Assembly (NCBI GenBank): GCA_036401395.1
Contig: DASWUZ010000401.1
Span: forward strand, 1 to 30,798
DNA: 30,798 nt
Direction: 5' to 3'
Source: DASWUZ01 sp036401395
GTDB taxonomy: Bacteria > Acidobacteriota > Terriglobia > Terriglobales > Acidobacteriaceae
The position numbers and the translations under genes are program-made. Below are positions 1-8,276 of the stretch, piece by piece. Position 1 is the first letter of the stretch. Each line of letters opens with the position of its first letter. The notes below the pieces were generated by a model. That model saw only the letters and a list, made by a program, of their open reading frames with translations, made no database searches and was not told where the DNA came from.

Positions 1-1
1 G

Positions 2-265
2 ACTGCCCTAAACCCCTATCGGAAGTGGTCGCCGGCGCTGTATGCGAAGAACTTCAATACGCCGACCCTGGTGATTCACGGGCAGTTGGATTACCGGCTC
101 GATGTGTCGCAGGGTTTTGACTTGTTTACCACGCTACAGCGGCTCGGCGTGCCGTCGCAGATGCTGTACTTTCCCGATGAAGGCCATTGGGTGCTCAAGC
201 CGCAGAACTCCCAGCTCTGGAATAAGACGGTCAGCGACTGGGTTGATAAGTGGACTGGGAAATAG
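2..265 (+). CDS. S9-family serine peptidase (prolyl oligopeptidase-like), C-terminal end only
   Basis: The frame is open from the left edge, so only about the last 87 residues are present. They match the end of the alpha/beta-hydrolase fold of S9 peptidases (dipeptidyl or acylaminoacyl peptidases): a 'SPALYAKNFNTPTLVIHG' strand leads into 'GQLDYR', which carries the catalytic Asp, and 'PDEGHWV' carries the catalytic His. The nucleophile Ser would lie upstream of the window. The protein ends in 'WVDKWTGK' followed by TAG. Such enzymes cleave short peptides, often in the periplasm; whether this one is exported cannot be seen. The next gene starts 26 bases further on, so the two may be co-transcribed. 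The subfamily cannot be decided from this fragment. Confidence 0.85.
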   Translation, partial: TALNPYRKWSPALYAKNFNTPTLVIHGQLDYRLDVSQGFDLFTTLQRLGVPSQMLYFPDEGHWVLKPQNSQLWNKTVSDWVDKWTGK

Positions 266-291
266 CGCAGAATGAAACGAGGAGCTTCGAA

Positions 292-771
292 ATGAAATCG
301 GCGGCACTTTGTTTGATCCTGCTTTTGGGTGGGAGTGCGCTGTGCCAGCAGACATCAGCGCCGCACACCGTACTTCCAAACGATCAGTTTCTCGGCAGCT
401 GGAAGCTGAACGTGCAAAGAAGCCCACATGGCCCGGACAGAGAGGAGATCTCAATTCAACTTGAAGGCGCGAACTTGAAGATCGCCGATCACTCGGTCCT
501 TGGCAATGGAACCGAAACAGATTTCTGGCTCATCACAGACCCGGGCGGCGGCTTTGTCAGATTAACCTTGAAGGACGGTAAGCCAATGAATGAAGAGTGG
601 AGGGTGACTCGCGAAGGGGCCTCCAGCTTCATCGTCGACTCGCGACCATTTGCTAGCCAGGTACGGTACGAGGTGAGTGCGGACGGAAAGACAATGAGCG
701 CTCGGCGGATAACGAGTTCGATCATGGGCAATACACCCTGGCCATCCCTTGTGTATGACCGGGTGCCCTAG
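292..771 (+). CDS. Small secreted protein with a 'GSWKLN' motif, function unknown
   Basis: A protein of 159 residues. I place the start at the ATG at 292 rather than the in-frame GTG at 250, because a GAGGAG ribosome site lies about 7 bases before it and the protein then opens with a clean signal peptide (MKSAALCLILLLGGSALC, then QQ). The mature part begins near 'FLGSWKLNVQRS', a motif I associate with many small exported proteins of Acidobacteriota that start 'GTWKLN.AKS', and continues as a predicted all-beta domain. I know of no defined biochemical role. It follows the S9 peptidase closely and may share its transcript. The export call is firm; the family assignment comes from memory of similar sequences. 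Confidence 0.7.
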   Translation: MKSAALCLILLLGGSALCQQTSAPHTVLPNDQFLGSWKLNVQRSPHGPDREEISIQLEGANLKIADHSVLGNGTETDFWLITDPGGGFVRLTLKDGKPMNEEWRVTREGASSFIVDSRPFASQVRYEVSADGKTMSARRITSSIMGNTPWPSLVYDRVP

Positions 772-811
772 AAAGACGGTCGTTCAATAGATCGCGGTCC
801 CGAGAAGACTC

Positions 812-1390
812 ATGGCCTTCAACCGCCCACGCAAAAAACCCGCGCCGCTTACCGAACCGGCACTCTACAACTACGCCGTTCATGCCCTGGCCCGGCGAAT
901 GCGCACCGTCTCTGACCTGAAGCGCCTGATGCGCAGCCGGGTGGAAGACGATGAGACCGGCGCGGCTAAAATCAGCGCTGTGGTGGCGCGGCTGGTAGAG
1001 TACAAGTTCCTCGACGACACTGCTTATGCAGCGGACTTTACGCGTCTCCGGCAGGAGAATGAGAAGTTTGGCAAGCGCCGCGTACAGCAGGAACTCCAGC
1101 ATAAAGGCGTCGCATCGGAGCTGATCTCATCGACCCTCGACACGGCCTACGCCAACGTGCCGGAGGAGGACCTCGCGCGGCTGCACATCGCCCGCAAGCG
1201 ACTCAAGCCTCCGAGTGATGCCAAGGGCGCGAACCGTATTGTTCGGCAGCTGATGCGGGCGGGTTTTTCTCCCGGCGTGGTCTTCAAGATTCTTAAAAAC
1301 TGGGAGCTTGATGAGGAAGCTCTGGCTGGGCTGGAATCGCTGATCGTGGATGATCCAGACGACGGGTCAGCGGCGGACGCGACCGAATGA
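812..1390 (+). CDS. recX: Regulatory protein RecX
   Basis: A 192-residue protein of RecX type, which binds RecA filaments and limits recombinase activity. The central and C-terminal portions show the helical repeats of the family: 'YAVHALARRMRTVSDLKRL' (first repeat), 'LVEYKFLDDTAYAADFTR' followed by 'KFGKRRVQQELQHKGV' (second repeat), and 'IVRQLMRAGFSPGVVFKIL' near residues 145-165 (third repeat). The tail is acidic. recX often sits near recA, but no recA is visible here, so it is detached from its usual partner. The start at 812 follows a 40-base gap after the previous gene; the ribosome site is weak. Length fits the family. Confidence 0.92.
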   Translation: MAFNRPRKKPAPLTEPALYNYAVHALARRMRTVSDLKRLMRSRVEDDETGAAKISAVVARLVEYKFLDDTAYAADFTRLRQENEKFGKRRVQQELQHKGVASELISSTLDTAYANVPEEDLARLHIARKRLKPPSDAKGANRIVRQLMRAGFSPGVVFKILKNWELDEEALAGLESLIVDDPDDGSAADATE

Positions 1391-1419
1391 AAACCGTATC
1401 ATCGACCTGGGGAGCAACC

Positions 1420-1630
1420 ATGATTTTCCATGTTTCGTTGGAAAAAGCGGAGGACGGCTGGATGGTCGTCGAATGTCCTGCACTTCACGGATGCGTCCCC
1501 CCGGGGTCGGGATGAGAAGGAAGCGCTCGACAACATCAAGGAAGCGATCACAGCCTTGATGTGGGCTGAGGACCAAAAGGCGGTCCGCGCCATGCCTCCC
1601 CGAAAGAGTCAGCTGGTCTTCGCTGTCTAG
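1420..1630 (+). pseudogene. HicB-like antitoxin, split by a one-base frameshift
   Basis: An ATG at 1420 with a GGGGAG ribosome site 5 bases upstream opens 'MIFHVSLEKAEDGWMVVECP' and 'ALHGCV', the N-terminal strand of HicB-type antitoxins. This frame stops at TGA 1513-1515. The +1 frame continues the family exactly: 'GRDEKEALDNIKEAITAL' and on to a stop at 1630. Removing one base from the run of six C and four G at 1497-1506 joins the halves into a normal 69-residue protein ('GCVPRGRDEKEALDNIKEAI'). Known HicB proteins neutralise the HicA mRNA interferase, but I see no HicA on either side, so this may be a solitary or orphaned antitoxin. It could be a true pseudogene, a sequencing error, or slippage in the homopolymer. 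Confidence 0.7.
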
Positions 1631-1800
1631 CCTCCGGTATCGATTGTGGCCGTGCCTACGGTGGCATTCAGCCAACACTTCGTTACCGGCACCGTCCATT
1701 GCCCGCCGCCATTGACATATCCTAGTGACGTGGTTTGGGTATTGTTTCACTGATTGATTCGTAGAGGCAGACAGCTAACGGCGCGGGATCGTACACACCC

Positions 1801-2121
1801 TCAGCGTGTGAGGCTGCCCATGTCGCAGTTTTGACGCTCAACGCTCTGCCCTCCTTTGGAGATGAGGAACCTGTAGCTGCACTGCATGTGAGAGTTGCCG
1901 GTGGTTGCGCCCTTGTAGACGTAGATCGCGTTGTCGCCGGGGGAGTAGATCAGCAGCGAATTAGACGCCGAATCCCCCGGCTGTAACTGGAACTGAAAGT
2001 CGCTTACGGTGACGTTGGCTGCGTGGACGCGTTGTTCTCCGTGCGCCCACCAGCCAACTGCCAGGGCGCCGAGCAATAATAAACCTTCGCGTACACCCGT
2101 CATATCCGACATTTTCCGCAT
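1801..2121 (-). CDS. Small membrane-anchored or exported protein of unknown function
   Basis: The ATG at 2121 is preferred over the upstream ATG at 2268 because a GAGGGG ribosome site lies 10 bases before it. This gives 106 residues: a charged N-terminus, one hydrophobic segment at about residues 12-27 (LLLLGALAVGWWAHG), then a soluble domain rich in Ser, Gln and Gly with 'VTVSDFQFQLQPGDSASN' and two Cys ('MQCSYRF', 'RQNCDMG') that could form a disulfide outside the cytoplasm. The anchor could be an uncleaved signal or a signal peptide ending near 'VHAAN'. I do not recognise the family. The gene is divergent from the hypothetical at 2282, with about 160 bases between them. Confidence 0.55.
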   Translation of the reverse strand: MRKMSDMTGVREGLLLLGALAVGWWAHGEQRVHAANVTVSDFQFQLQPGDSASNSLLIYSPGDNAIYVYKGATTGNSHMQCSYRFLISKGGQSVERQNCDMGSLTR

Positions 2122-2281
2122 AGAAGATACACCCCTCGCATGGTGAAGTTGATGAGTCTGAGAGATCAGACGCATTGAGTCGGCGATGTGTTCAGCACTC
2201 AGCGCCCGTTTCAGGAATATTGCACGGAATATCAGCGCGACTGCTATCTTTCCCGCCCGCAAAAACATCTAGTATCGGTGT

Positions 2282-2911
2282 ATGGCGGACGAGATTTATC
2301 TGAGCCTTTGGTTTCCTAATTTCCGGCTGGAGGCGCTCCCCACGGCGTTGGTCACGGTGCTGCGGCAGTTTTCCGCCATCGGCTCTTCTTCGCTGGTGTC
2401 GGCAGCCAGTGTTTTTCCTCTGTCATGGAACGAGTCGCCCGTGTATCAGCGGATTTACAGTGAACAAGAGGCAGAGAACGCCTCCCCCGAGCTGGCCGTA
2501 TCGGAGGCCACCGAGCTACTGCACGATGACTACGCTTACGAGTTTGAGGTGAAGTGGGACCTCTGGGTCGCGGAGGTGAATCCCGGTCCCGTCGAGGCCG
2601 CCCTGGACGCCGCATGGAAAAAAGAGATGCGAGTAGTCCGCGTGGTCGGCTTCGGGCCCGAGTTCGACGAGGGCACTTATGAACAGAGCGGCCACGTGCG
2701 GGTCGATTTTGGTCCCGATACGCCGTTCCTCCATGAAGAGCTCAATCTCGATTTCGAGGCCGCTGTGCGGGTGAAGGAAAACGTGCAGATGCTGGTCGAT
2801 TTCACCAACGCGGTGCAGGAGAATTGCGCCATTTCAAGCCGTTTGCTCTGGTCGGAGTCGGGCGAGACCCTGGCGCAGAAGCTGATTGCCCGGCTGCAGC
2901 GGGTGAACTGA
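2282..2911 (+). CDS. Conserved-looking hypothetical protein upstream of the LPS export genes
   Basis: A 209-residue soluble protein with no signal peptide or membrane segment. It begins 'MADEIYLSLWFPNFRLEA' and has a mixed alpha/beta composition with many aromatic and acidic residues. The middle part ('EFEVKWDLWVAEVNPGPV') and a later part ('GHVRVDFGPDTPFLHEEL') look like beta strands, and the end is helical ('ETLAQKLIARLQRVN'). I cannot assign a family or an enzymatic motif. It reads toward the LptC/OstA gene, 64 bases away, so it may be the first gene of that transcript. Codon use resembles that of its neighbours, which supports a real, long-resident gene. Confidence 0.75.
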   Translation: MADEIYLSLWFPNFRLEALPTALVTVLRQFSAIGSSSLVSAASVFPLSWNESPVYQRIYSEQEAENASPELAVSEATELLHDDYAYEFEVKWDLWVAEVNPGPVEAALDAAWKKEMRVVRVVGFGPEFDEGTYEQSGHVRVDFGPDTPFLHEELNLDFEAAVRVKENVQMLVDFTNAVQENCAISSRLLWSESGETLAQKLIARLQRVN

Positions 2912-2913
2912 CC

Positions 2914-2985
2914 ATGACGGACCAAGGGCCTGAAGCGGGGCTGAAAATTGAAGAAAAGCTTGGACTGCGAGGCCCATGCGCGTAA
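2914..2985 (+). other. Possible 23-codon leader ORF overlapping the LptC start
   Basis: An ATG two bases after the stop of the previous gene opens a short frame (starts MTDQGPEAGLKIEEK) that ends with TAA at 2983-2985, ten bases inside the LptC/OstA gene. Ribosomes finishing it would terminate next to the LptC start, whose own ribosome site is weak. This could provide translational coupling, or be chance. Confidence 0.2.
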
Positions 2986-5507
2986 CCATCGAGCGGCTGA
3001 GGACAGGGATCATCATCGCCGCAATCCTGCTGGTAGCGGCCATTGCAAGCTTTCTCGTCTTTGCGAGATATGAACGGCAGCGGCTGGTTCGCGACCTTCC
3101 GGCGAAACTGGGCATTCAAATCCAGGAGTCAGCCGACGGCTTCACTTTGTCGAAATCGGACAAGGGTCATACTCTCTTCACGATCCACGCTTCGAAGGCC
3201 GTGCAGTACAAGGGCGGTGGCCACGCGACGCTGCATGACGTCAGCATCGCGCTTTATGGCCCAAAGGGGGACCGCGCCGACCGCATCCACGGAGCGGAGT
3301 TTGACTACGACCCTGCGACAGGGAGAGCGACTGCCTTGGGCGAGGTAGCGATTGATTTGCAGGCTCCTCCGCCAGCGGCGAGTGCAGGGCCGAATGGTAA
3401 AGAGGACGACGGAGCTGCCCCCGTGGACACGGGCAAGGGCATGATTCACGTGAAAACGAATGGCCTGGTCTTCGACCGGGACACCGGGAAGGCAAGCACC
3501 GAAGGGCTGGTTGAGTTTCAGATGCCGCAAGGCGCGGGGCATGCCACCGGGGCGAGCTACGACTCCCGCGAAGGAGTGCTTGTACTTGACAGCGGCGTCG
3601 AGCTCGATTCCAGCAGCAACGGCAAGCCGCTCTCGCTCAAAGCTGCGCACGCGCAGGTTGTCCGCGACAGCCGGCAGGCGTTTCTGCTTGATGCTGTAGC
3701 GAGTTACGAAAGTGAAAGGACGTCGTCTGACGAGGCAATCGTCTACTTTCGTGCAGATGGCACGCTTGAGCACGTCGATGCGAGCGGCCACGTGCATTTG
3801 GTAAGTGATGCCGGAGAAGAACTGAAGGCGCCAAAAACGACCATATTCTTTGACGCGCACAGCCAGCCTCTGCACGCCGAGATCGGTGGGGGAGTATTCT
3901 TTGTCGCGACCGACGCCACCCATCACATGCATGGAGATGCGGTGGAGGCGAAATTGCAGTTCGGAGACTCATCGACTCTGCGCCATCTGCGGCTGACCAC
4001 TGCCGTCAGCTTTGTGGATCAGCAGGTGGCTCTGCCCGATGACCCGAACGGCTCCACGACCAGAGAAGTGCGGGCAGATCAGATCGACGTGGATTTCACG
4101 CCGGAGCCCGAGGGTAGCGGAGAGGCACATCCCACGGCCCATTCGGTTGCTCAGCGAGTGCTTGCGACAGGAGCGGCAAGCGTCGTGCTGCACACCATCA
4201 GTGCAAAGCGTCCGCAGCAGAACACGACGATCGGCGCAGATACGCTGCTGGCGAACATCGGCAGGGGCAATACGGTGCGCGACCTCACAGGAACCGGCCA
4301 CACCCGCATCGTCGACGTGGCCTCCGATGGAGCGACGCAGACCAGCACGGCAGACAATCTTGTCGTGACTTTCCTGGCAATCAACGGCCAGCGGAAGCCG
4401 GGGGCGAAAGAAGCCACCCTGCCTGCAACTGAGATACAGTCCGCCGTGCAGCGAGGGCGTGTGACGATCACCCAGACCCCCGCCGTGGGGGTGAAGAGCG
4501 ACTCCATCATGCACATCACGGCCCAGTTGGCGGAGTACCACGCTGACGATCAGGCCCTTCATCTTGAGGGGAGTCCGCGCTTCAATGACGGCTCGATTGA
4601 CCTGAGCGCCGATTCGATGGTGTATCAGCGGAGCTCAGGCAACGCGATCGCTAAGGGCAATGTGAAAGCAACCTTCCTGGAGGCCGCGGCCGGCTCGGGG
4701 ACGAGGGCAAGTGCCTCGGGGCACGCATCCCTGGCGCTTGGGGGACAAGGGCCTGCACATATCGTCTCCGACACCGCTACCCTGAATCGAGGAGGAGCCA
4801 GCCCGAAAAGCAGCGGTGGCGCGAAGGATGCGTCCAACGTAAATGCCATCTTCCGCGGCCATGCGCGGCTGTGGCAGGGCTCCAACTCCATCTCTGCCCC
4901 GGTGATTGAGTTGTCGCGCTCACCGCAATCGCTTAAGGCGCACGGCGAAAACTCAGACCCGATGGGCGATCAGGTGACCGCGACCCTTGCCGCGCCTGCG
5001 AGCAAAGATGGGCCGGCATCTGTGGACCGTATTCAAAGCCGTCAATTGACTTATGTGGACAATAATCGCGAGGCCAGCTTCTCGGGCGCAGTAGTCGCGA
5101 AGGCTGCAGCGGGCACGATCCATGCTGACCAGGCGACGGTTTTCCTGGTTCCCGCCGCTCGGAGCGCGAATGGGTCTTCGCCTTCACCTCCATCGTCAAA
5201 GGTTGATCCACTGGGTGATGGCGAGAACGAATCGCAGGCGCGTCCGTCGCAAATCGACCACATCGTGGCAACCGGTCACGTCATACTCGACCAGCCGGGC
5301 AGAAGAGCAACAGGAGAGAAGCTGTTGTACACCGCACAAGACGGAAGTTTCACTCTCACCGGCAGCGCAGCGGCCCCGCCGCGGCTGGTAGATGATCTGC
5401 GTGGGACGGTCACCGGCGCATCTTTGATTTTCGACAGTCACGATGGTAGCGTCAGTGTCAGCGGAGGCCAGGCCCGCGCGTCCACTGACTCGCGAGTAAG
5501 CAGGTAA
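2976..5507 (+). CDS. Giant LptC/OstA(LptA)-like LPS export protein
   Basis: An 843-residue protein. One membrane helix lies at about residues 10-31 (TGIIIAAILLVAAIASFLVF), followed by an LptC-type beta-jellyroll ('ESADGFTLSKSDKGHTLFTI', then 'YKGGGHATLHDVSIALY'). The remainder is a long succession of OstA/LptA-like segments, e.g. 'GHATGASYDSREGVLVL', 'ASGHVHLVSDAGEELKAP', 'AKGNVKATF', and near the end 'ATGHVILDQPGRRATGEKL'. A Ser/Pro-rich linker is near residues 730-755. In Gram-negatives LptC anchors to LptBFG and passes LPS to LptA, building a periplasmic bridge. E. coli LptC and LptA are each under 200 residues, so this protein may supply several bridge units in one chain. It overlaps lptB by one base (TAATG), strong support for the role. 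Confidence 0.85.
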   Translation: MRVTIERLRTGIIIAAILLVAAIASFLVFARYERQRLVRDLPAKLGIQIQESADGFTLSKSDKGHTLFTIHASKAVQYKGGGHATLHDVSIALYGPKGDRADRIHGAEFDYDPATGRATALGEVAIDLQAPPPAASAGPNGKEDDGAAPVDTGKGMIHVKTNGLVFDRDTGKASTEGLVEFQMPQGAGHATGASYDSREGVLVLDSGVELDSSSNGKPLSLKAAHAQVVRDSRQAFLLDAVASYESERTSSDEAIVYFRADGTLEHVDASGHVHLVSDAGEELKAPKTTIFFDAHSQPLHAEIGGGVFFVATDATHHMHGDAVEAKLQFGDSSTLRHLRLTTAVSFVDQQVALPDDPNGSTTREVRADQIDVDFTPEPEGSGEAHPTAHSVAQRVLATGAASVVLHTISAKRPQQNTTIGADTLLANIGRGNTVRDLTGTGHTRIVDVASDGATQTSTADNLVVTFLAINGQRKPGAKEATLPATEIQSAVQRGRVTITQTPAVGVKSDSIMHITAQLAEYHADDQALHLEGSPRFNDGSIDLSADSMVYQRSSGNAIAKGNVKATFLEAAAGSGTRASASGHASLALGGQGPAHIVSDTATLNRGGASPKSSGGAKDASNVNAIFRGHARLWQGSNSISAPVIELSRSPQSLKAHGENSDPMGDQVTATLAAPASKDGPASVDRIQSRQLTYVDNNREASFSGAVVAKAAAGTIHADQATVFLVPAARSANGSSPSPPSSKVDPLGDGENESQARPSQIDHIVATGHVILDQPGRRATGEKLLYTAQDGSFTLTGSAAAPPRLVDDLRGTVTGASLIFDSHDGSVSVSGGQARASTDSRVSR

Positions 5508-6235
5508 TGCAAAAGCTTTCCACCGACGAGATAGGCAAGACCTACAAGCGACGCCAGGTGGTGCGAGGCGTCAGTCTTGAGGTTTCACAGGGCGAGGTTG
5601 TTGGATTGCTCGGCCCTAACGGCGCAGGCAAGACCACCACCTTCTACATGATCGTAGGCTTGATCCCGCCCGATGGTGGACGCATCCTGGCGGACAGCGC
5701 CGATATCACCCGCGTTCCGATGTATATGCGGGCGCGCCAGTACGGTATCAGTTATCTTCCCCAAGAGCCGTCCGTCTTTCGCAAGCTAACCGTCGAAGAG
5801 AACATTCTGGCCGTACTCGAATCGCAGTCCATCACGGCGGCCACGCGGCGCGCCCGCACCGAGAAGCTCATAGACCAACTAAATCTCGGGCATATACGCA
5901 AAACCCGCGGGTATGCTCTCTCGGGCGGAGAGCGCCGCCGGGTTGAGATCGCACGGTGCCTGTGCATACAGCCATCATTTATTTTGCTTGACGAGCCTTT
6001 TTCGGGAATTGATCCGATCGCCGTTTCCGACCTGCAGGAAATCATCTTCGATCTGAAGGCCAGCGGCATCGGAGTGCTAATCACCGACCATAATGTTCGA
6101 GAGACGCTCTCTGTCACCGACCGCGCCTACATCATTAATGAGGGCCGTATCTTCCGAGATGGAACACCAGAGCAACTGGGGCGCGATCCAGAGGTCCGGC
6201 GGGTGTATCTCGGCGAAGGGTTCTCCCCGCACTAG
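5507..6235 (+). CDS. lptB: LPS export ABC transporter ATP-binding protein LptB
   Basis: A 242-residue ABC ATPase. Walker A 'GPNGAGKT' is at residues 36-43, the Q-loop at 'SYLPQEPSVFRKL' (the typical LptB sequence), the signature 'LSGGE' at 138-142, Walker B 'FILLDEP' at 158-164, and the switch His in 'TDHNVRETL' at 195. LptB powers extraction of LPS from the inner membrane by LptFG and its transfer to LptC. The start overlaps the stop of the LptC/OstA gene (TAATG), indicating translational coupling. No LptF or LptG is in the window, so those are encoded elsewhere. Length and motifs are ordinary; identification is secure. Confidence 0.95.
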   Translation: MQKLSTDEIGKTYKRRQVVRGVSLEVSQGEVVGLLGPNGAGKTTTFYMIVGLIPPDGGRILADSADITRVPMYMRARQYGISYLPQEPSVFRKLTVEENILAVLESQSITAATRRARTEKLIDQLNLGHIRKTRGYALSGGERRRVEIARCLCIQPSFILLDEPFSGIDPIAVSDLQEIIFDLKASGIGVLITDHNVRETLSVTDRAYIINEGRIFRDGTPEQLGRDPEVRRVYLGEGFSPH

Positions 6236-6366
6236 CCCTCTGCAGACGTGCATGAGCACGCCCAAGGGGTGTACGCTCACCGCACATCGGTGTTTGCCAA
6301 CAGACAGATGTAAACTGGGGATAATTCCCCGAGCACAGGACCGCTGAACTCTATGGGCAATCGTTT

Positions 6367-8253
6367 ATGGCTTTTCTTCAACCAAAGCTGAATTTGAACG
6401 TTTCGCAGCGGCAGATACTCACCCCTGGCCTTATGCAGATGGTGAGCGTGCTGGCGCTGAATCAGCTCGAGTTGAAAGAGATGATCGATGCCGAAATTGT
6501 AGAGAATCCCGTTCTTGAAGAGCTGGACGAGCACGTTCCGCTGATCGACGACATGGGCAGCCGCGAGGCCCAGATGGAGCGGCCGGCCGAAGATCTCGCC
6601 GCAGACGCGCTGCGCGAAAAGAAAGACCCATTCGACGAGATCGACTTCGGGTCTTATTTTCAGGATTACCTCGACCCCGGGTTCCGCGCCCCCAATAATT
6701 TTGAAGTCACCGACAAGCCATCCTTCGAGCACTTTCTCTCCCAGCCAAGTACTCTGACGGACCACCTCGCCTGGCAGCTTGGCTCCCTTAGTCTGAGCGA
6801 CAAACTGCGGGACGCGGCGGAGTACATCATCGGCAACCTCAATGAAGATGGGTACCTCACCTCTTCAGAGGAAGAACTAGTCGAAGGTTATCTGCGGCAG
6901 CAGAGTGCTTCGGGAGTTGTCCTCGATATAGCTGCCTTTGTTAGGGATGACGAGTTAGCTGCAATTCAGGCCATCGTTTCGGACGCCGCGCCGGACGTGC
7001 CACCCAGCGGGCGCTCATCGCGGCCGGAGCAGGCGCGTACCCTGCTTGCGGCGGCACTGAAGACGGTCCAGAACCTTGATCCGATAGGCATTGCCACCCG
7101 CGACTTGCGGGAATGTCTGCTGGTGCAGATCGAGGCGCAGCGGCGTGGCTTTGAACTACTGAATCGCGCCGGTCACAGCGCTCTTCCAGACCTGGATATC
7201 AGCAGTGCAGTTCCTCCGGCAAACCTAAACGAGATTCAGCCCCCGGCAGCGGGTGAAGAACACGGAGCCGGTGATCTAGAACGCCACCCATCTCAGCCGC
7301 TGCCCATGAATGACGCGGCTGCGTCAGCCGATGTGGTAGCTCTGGCTGGCACTGCCGCTTTTGCCAGCGGTACGACTGGCCGTGGCCTGCCGGGCCGTGA
7401 AGGGGCCAGCTACGGAACTACGAACGCTCCGTTCAACGGCCGCGCGGAAATCTTCAATACCGCCGCTCGCCTGGTTGACAAGCACCTCTCCCTATTACAG
7501 AAACGCGACCTGCGCGAAGTTGCGCGCGCGGTCGGCAAGTCTCACGAGCAAGTTCAAATCGCTCTCGACTTCATCCGCACCCTTGACCCGCGCCCCGGGC
7601 AGCGCTTCAGCAACTCCGATGCAAGACTGATTGAGCCCGATGTCGCCTTCGTCAAGCGTGATGGCGAGTACATCGTGGTGATGAACGAGGAGCAGATGCC
7701 GACCCTTCGTCTCAATCAGGGTTATCGCAAAATGCTTACTCAGGAGGGCACCGAGAAAGACGTCAAGGAGTACGTTAAGGAGCGCTACCGTTCCGCGTTG
7801 CAACTCATGCGCAACATCGAGCAGCGCAAGAATACAATCCTGCGCACCTGCGAGGCGATTGTGCGGCGTCAGGGCGACTTCCTCGAACGCGGTGTCGAAG
7901 CCATCAAGCCCATGATGATCAAGGACGTCGCCGAAGAAATCGGCGTCCACCCATCAACGGTGAGCCGCGCGGTTTCGAACAAGTATGTTCACACCCAGCA
8001 GGGCGTCTTTGAACTGCGCTTTTTCTTCTCGGAAGCGGTCAACGGCCCCGAAGGTGGCGGGACGCCTTTGATGCTGCTGAAACGTAAGGTTAAAAAGTTT
8101 ATTGAGGACGAAGACCCCCGCAAGCCACTCACCGACGACCATCTAGCGGCGATGCTACAGCAGCAAGGAATTGACGTTACCCGGCGCACTGTGGCCAAGT
8201 ACAGAGAAGATTTGCGTATTCCCAGCACCCATCAGCGGCGGGTGAGAGATTGA
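6367..8253 (+). CDS. rpoN: RNA polymerase sigma-54 factor RpoN, with large insertions
   Basis: A 628-residue sigma-54 factor, much longer than the roughly 480 residues of E. coli RpoN. The activator-interacting region I is at the N-terminus ('LNLNVSQRQILTPGLMQM'), with an acidic region II at about 50-95. The core-binding domain spans about 115-410 but is interrupted by two variable insertions, roughly residues 178-222 and 262-362, the latter rich in Ala, Gly, Ser and Pro. The DNA-binding domain has the helix-turn-helix 'IGVHPSTVSRAVSNKYV', and the RpoN box 'TRRTVAKYRE' is at 605-614. RpoN directs polymerase to -24/-12 promoters and needs an AAA+ activator. Its place after lptB and before hpf matches the proteobacterial order. 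The ribosome site before 6367 is weak. Confidence 0.95.
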   Translation: MAFLQPKLNLNVSQRQILTPGLMQMVSVLALNQLELKEMIDAEIVENPVLEELDEHVPLIDDMGSREAQMERPAEDLAADALREKKDPFDEIDFGSYFQDYLDPGFRAPNNFEVTDKPSFEHFLSQPSTLTDHLAWQLGSLSLSDKLRDAAEYIIGNLNEDGYLTSSEEELVEGYLRQQSASGVVLDIAAFVRDDELAAIQAIVSDAAPDVPPSGRSSRPEQARTLLAAALKTVQNLDPIGIATRDLRECLLVQIEAQRRGFELLNRAGHSALPDLDISSAVPPANLNEIQPPAAGEEHGAGDLERHPSQPLPMNDAAASADVVALAGTAAFASGTTGRGLPGREGASYGTTNAPFNGRAEIFNTAARLVDKHLSLLQKRDLREVARAVGKSHEQVQIALDFIRTLDPRPGQRFSNSDARLIEPDVAFVKRDGEYIVVMNEEQMPTLRLNQGYRKMLTQEGTEKDVKEYVKERYRSALQLMRNIEQRKNTILRTCEAIVRRQGDFLERGVEAIKPMMIKDVAEEIGVHPSTVSRAVSNKYVHTQQGVFELRFFFSEAVNGPEGGGTPLMLLKRKVKKFIEDEDPRKPLTDDHLAAMLQQQGIDVTRRTVAKYREDLRIPSTHQRRVRD

Positions 8254-8276
8254 TTTAGAATTGCCCTCTCAAGCAG

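Noticed and set aside
1367..1750. A minus-strand open frame of 127 codons crossing recX and the HicB region.
   Set aside because: Its sequence is Arg/His-rich and lies antisense to recognised coding frames; it is a shadow.
1640..1760. On the minus strand a short frame reads 'GYVNGGGQWTVPVTKCW', reminiscent of a secreted beta-rich protein end.
   Set aside because: The frame opens after a stop only about ten codons before and has no start codon; it is too short to call a gene or a remnant.
3129..3932. A 267-codon minus-strand open frame within the LptC/OstA gene.
   Set aside because: It is antisense to a well-supported gene, shows no family motifs and arises from the high GC content.
6315..6332. 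GGGGA and TCCCC around TAAT upstream of rpoN.
   Set aside because: A five-base stem without a T-run or nearby promoter hexamers is too weak to call a terminator or operator.
7343..7362. TGGCAC followed by TTTTGCC inside rpoN, resembling a sigma-54 promoter.
   Set aside because: The spacing between the GG and GC elements is three bases too long for a -24/-12 promoter.
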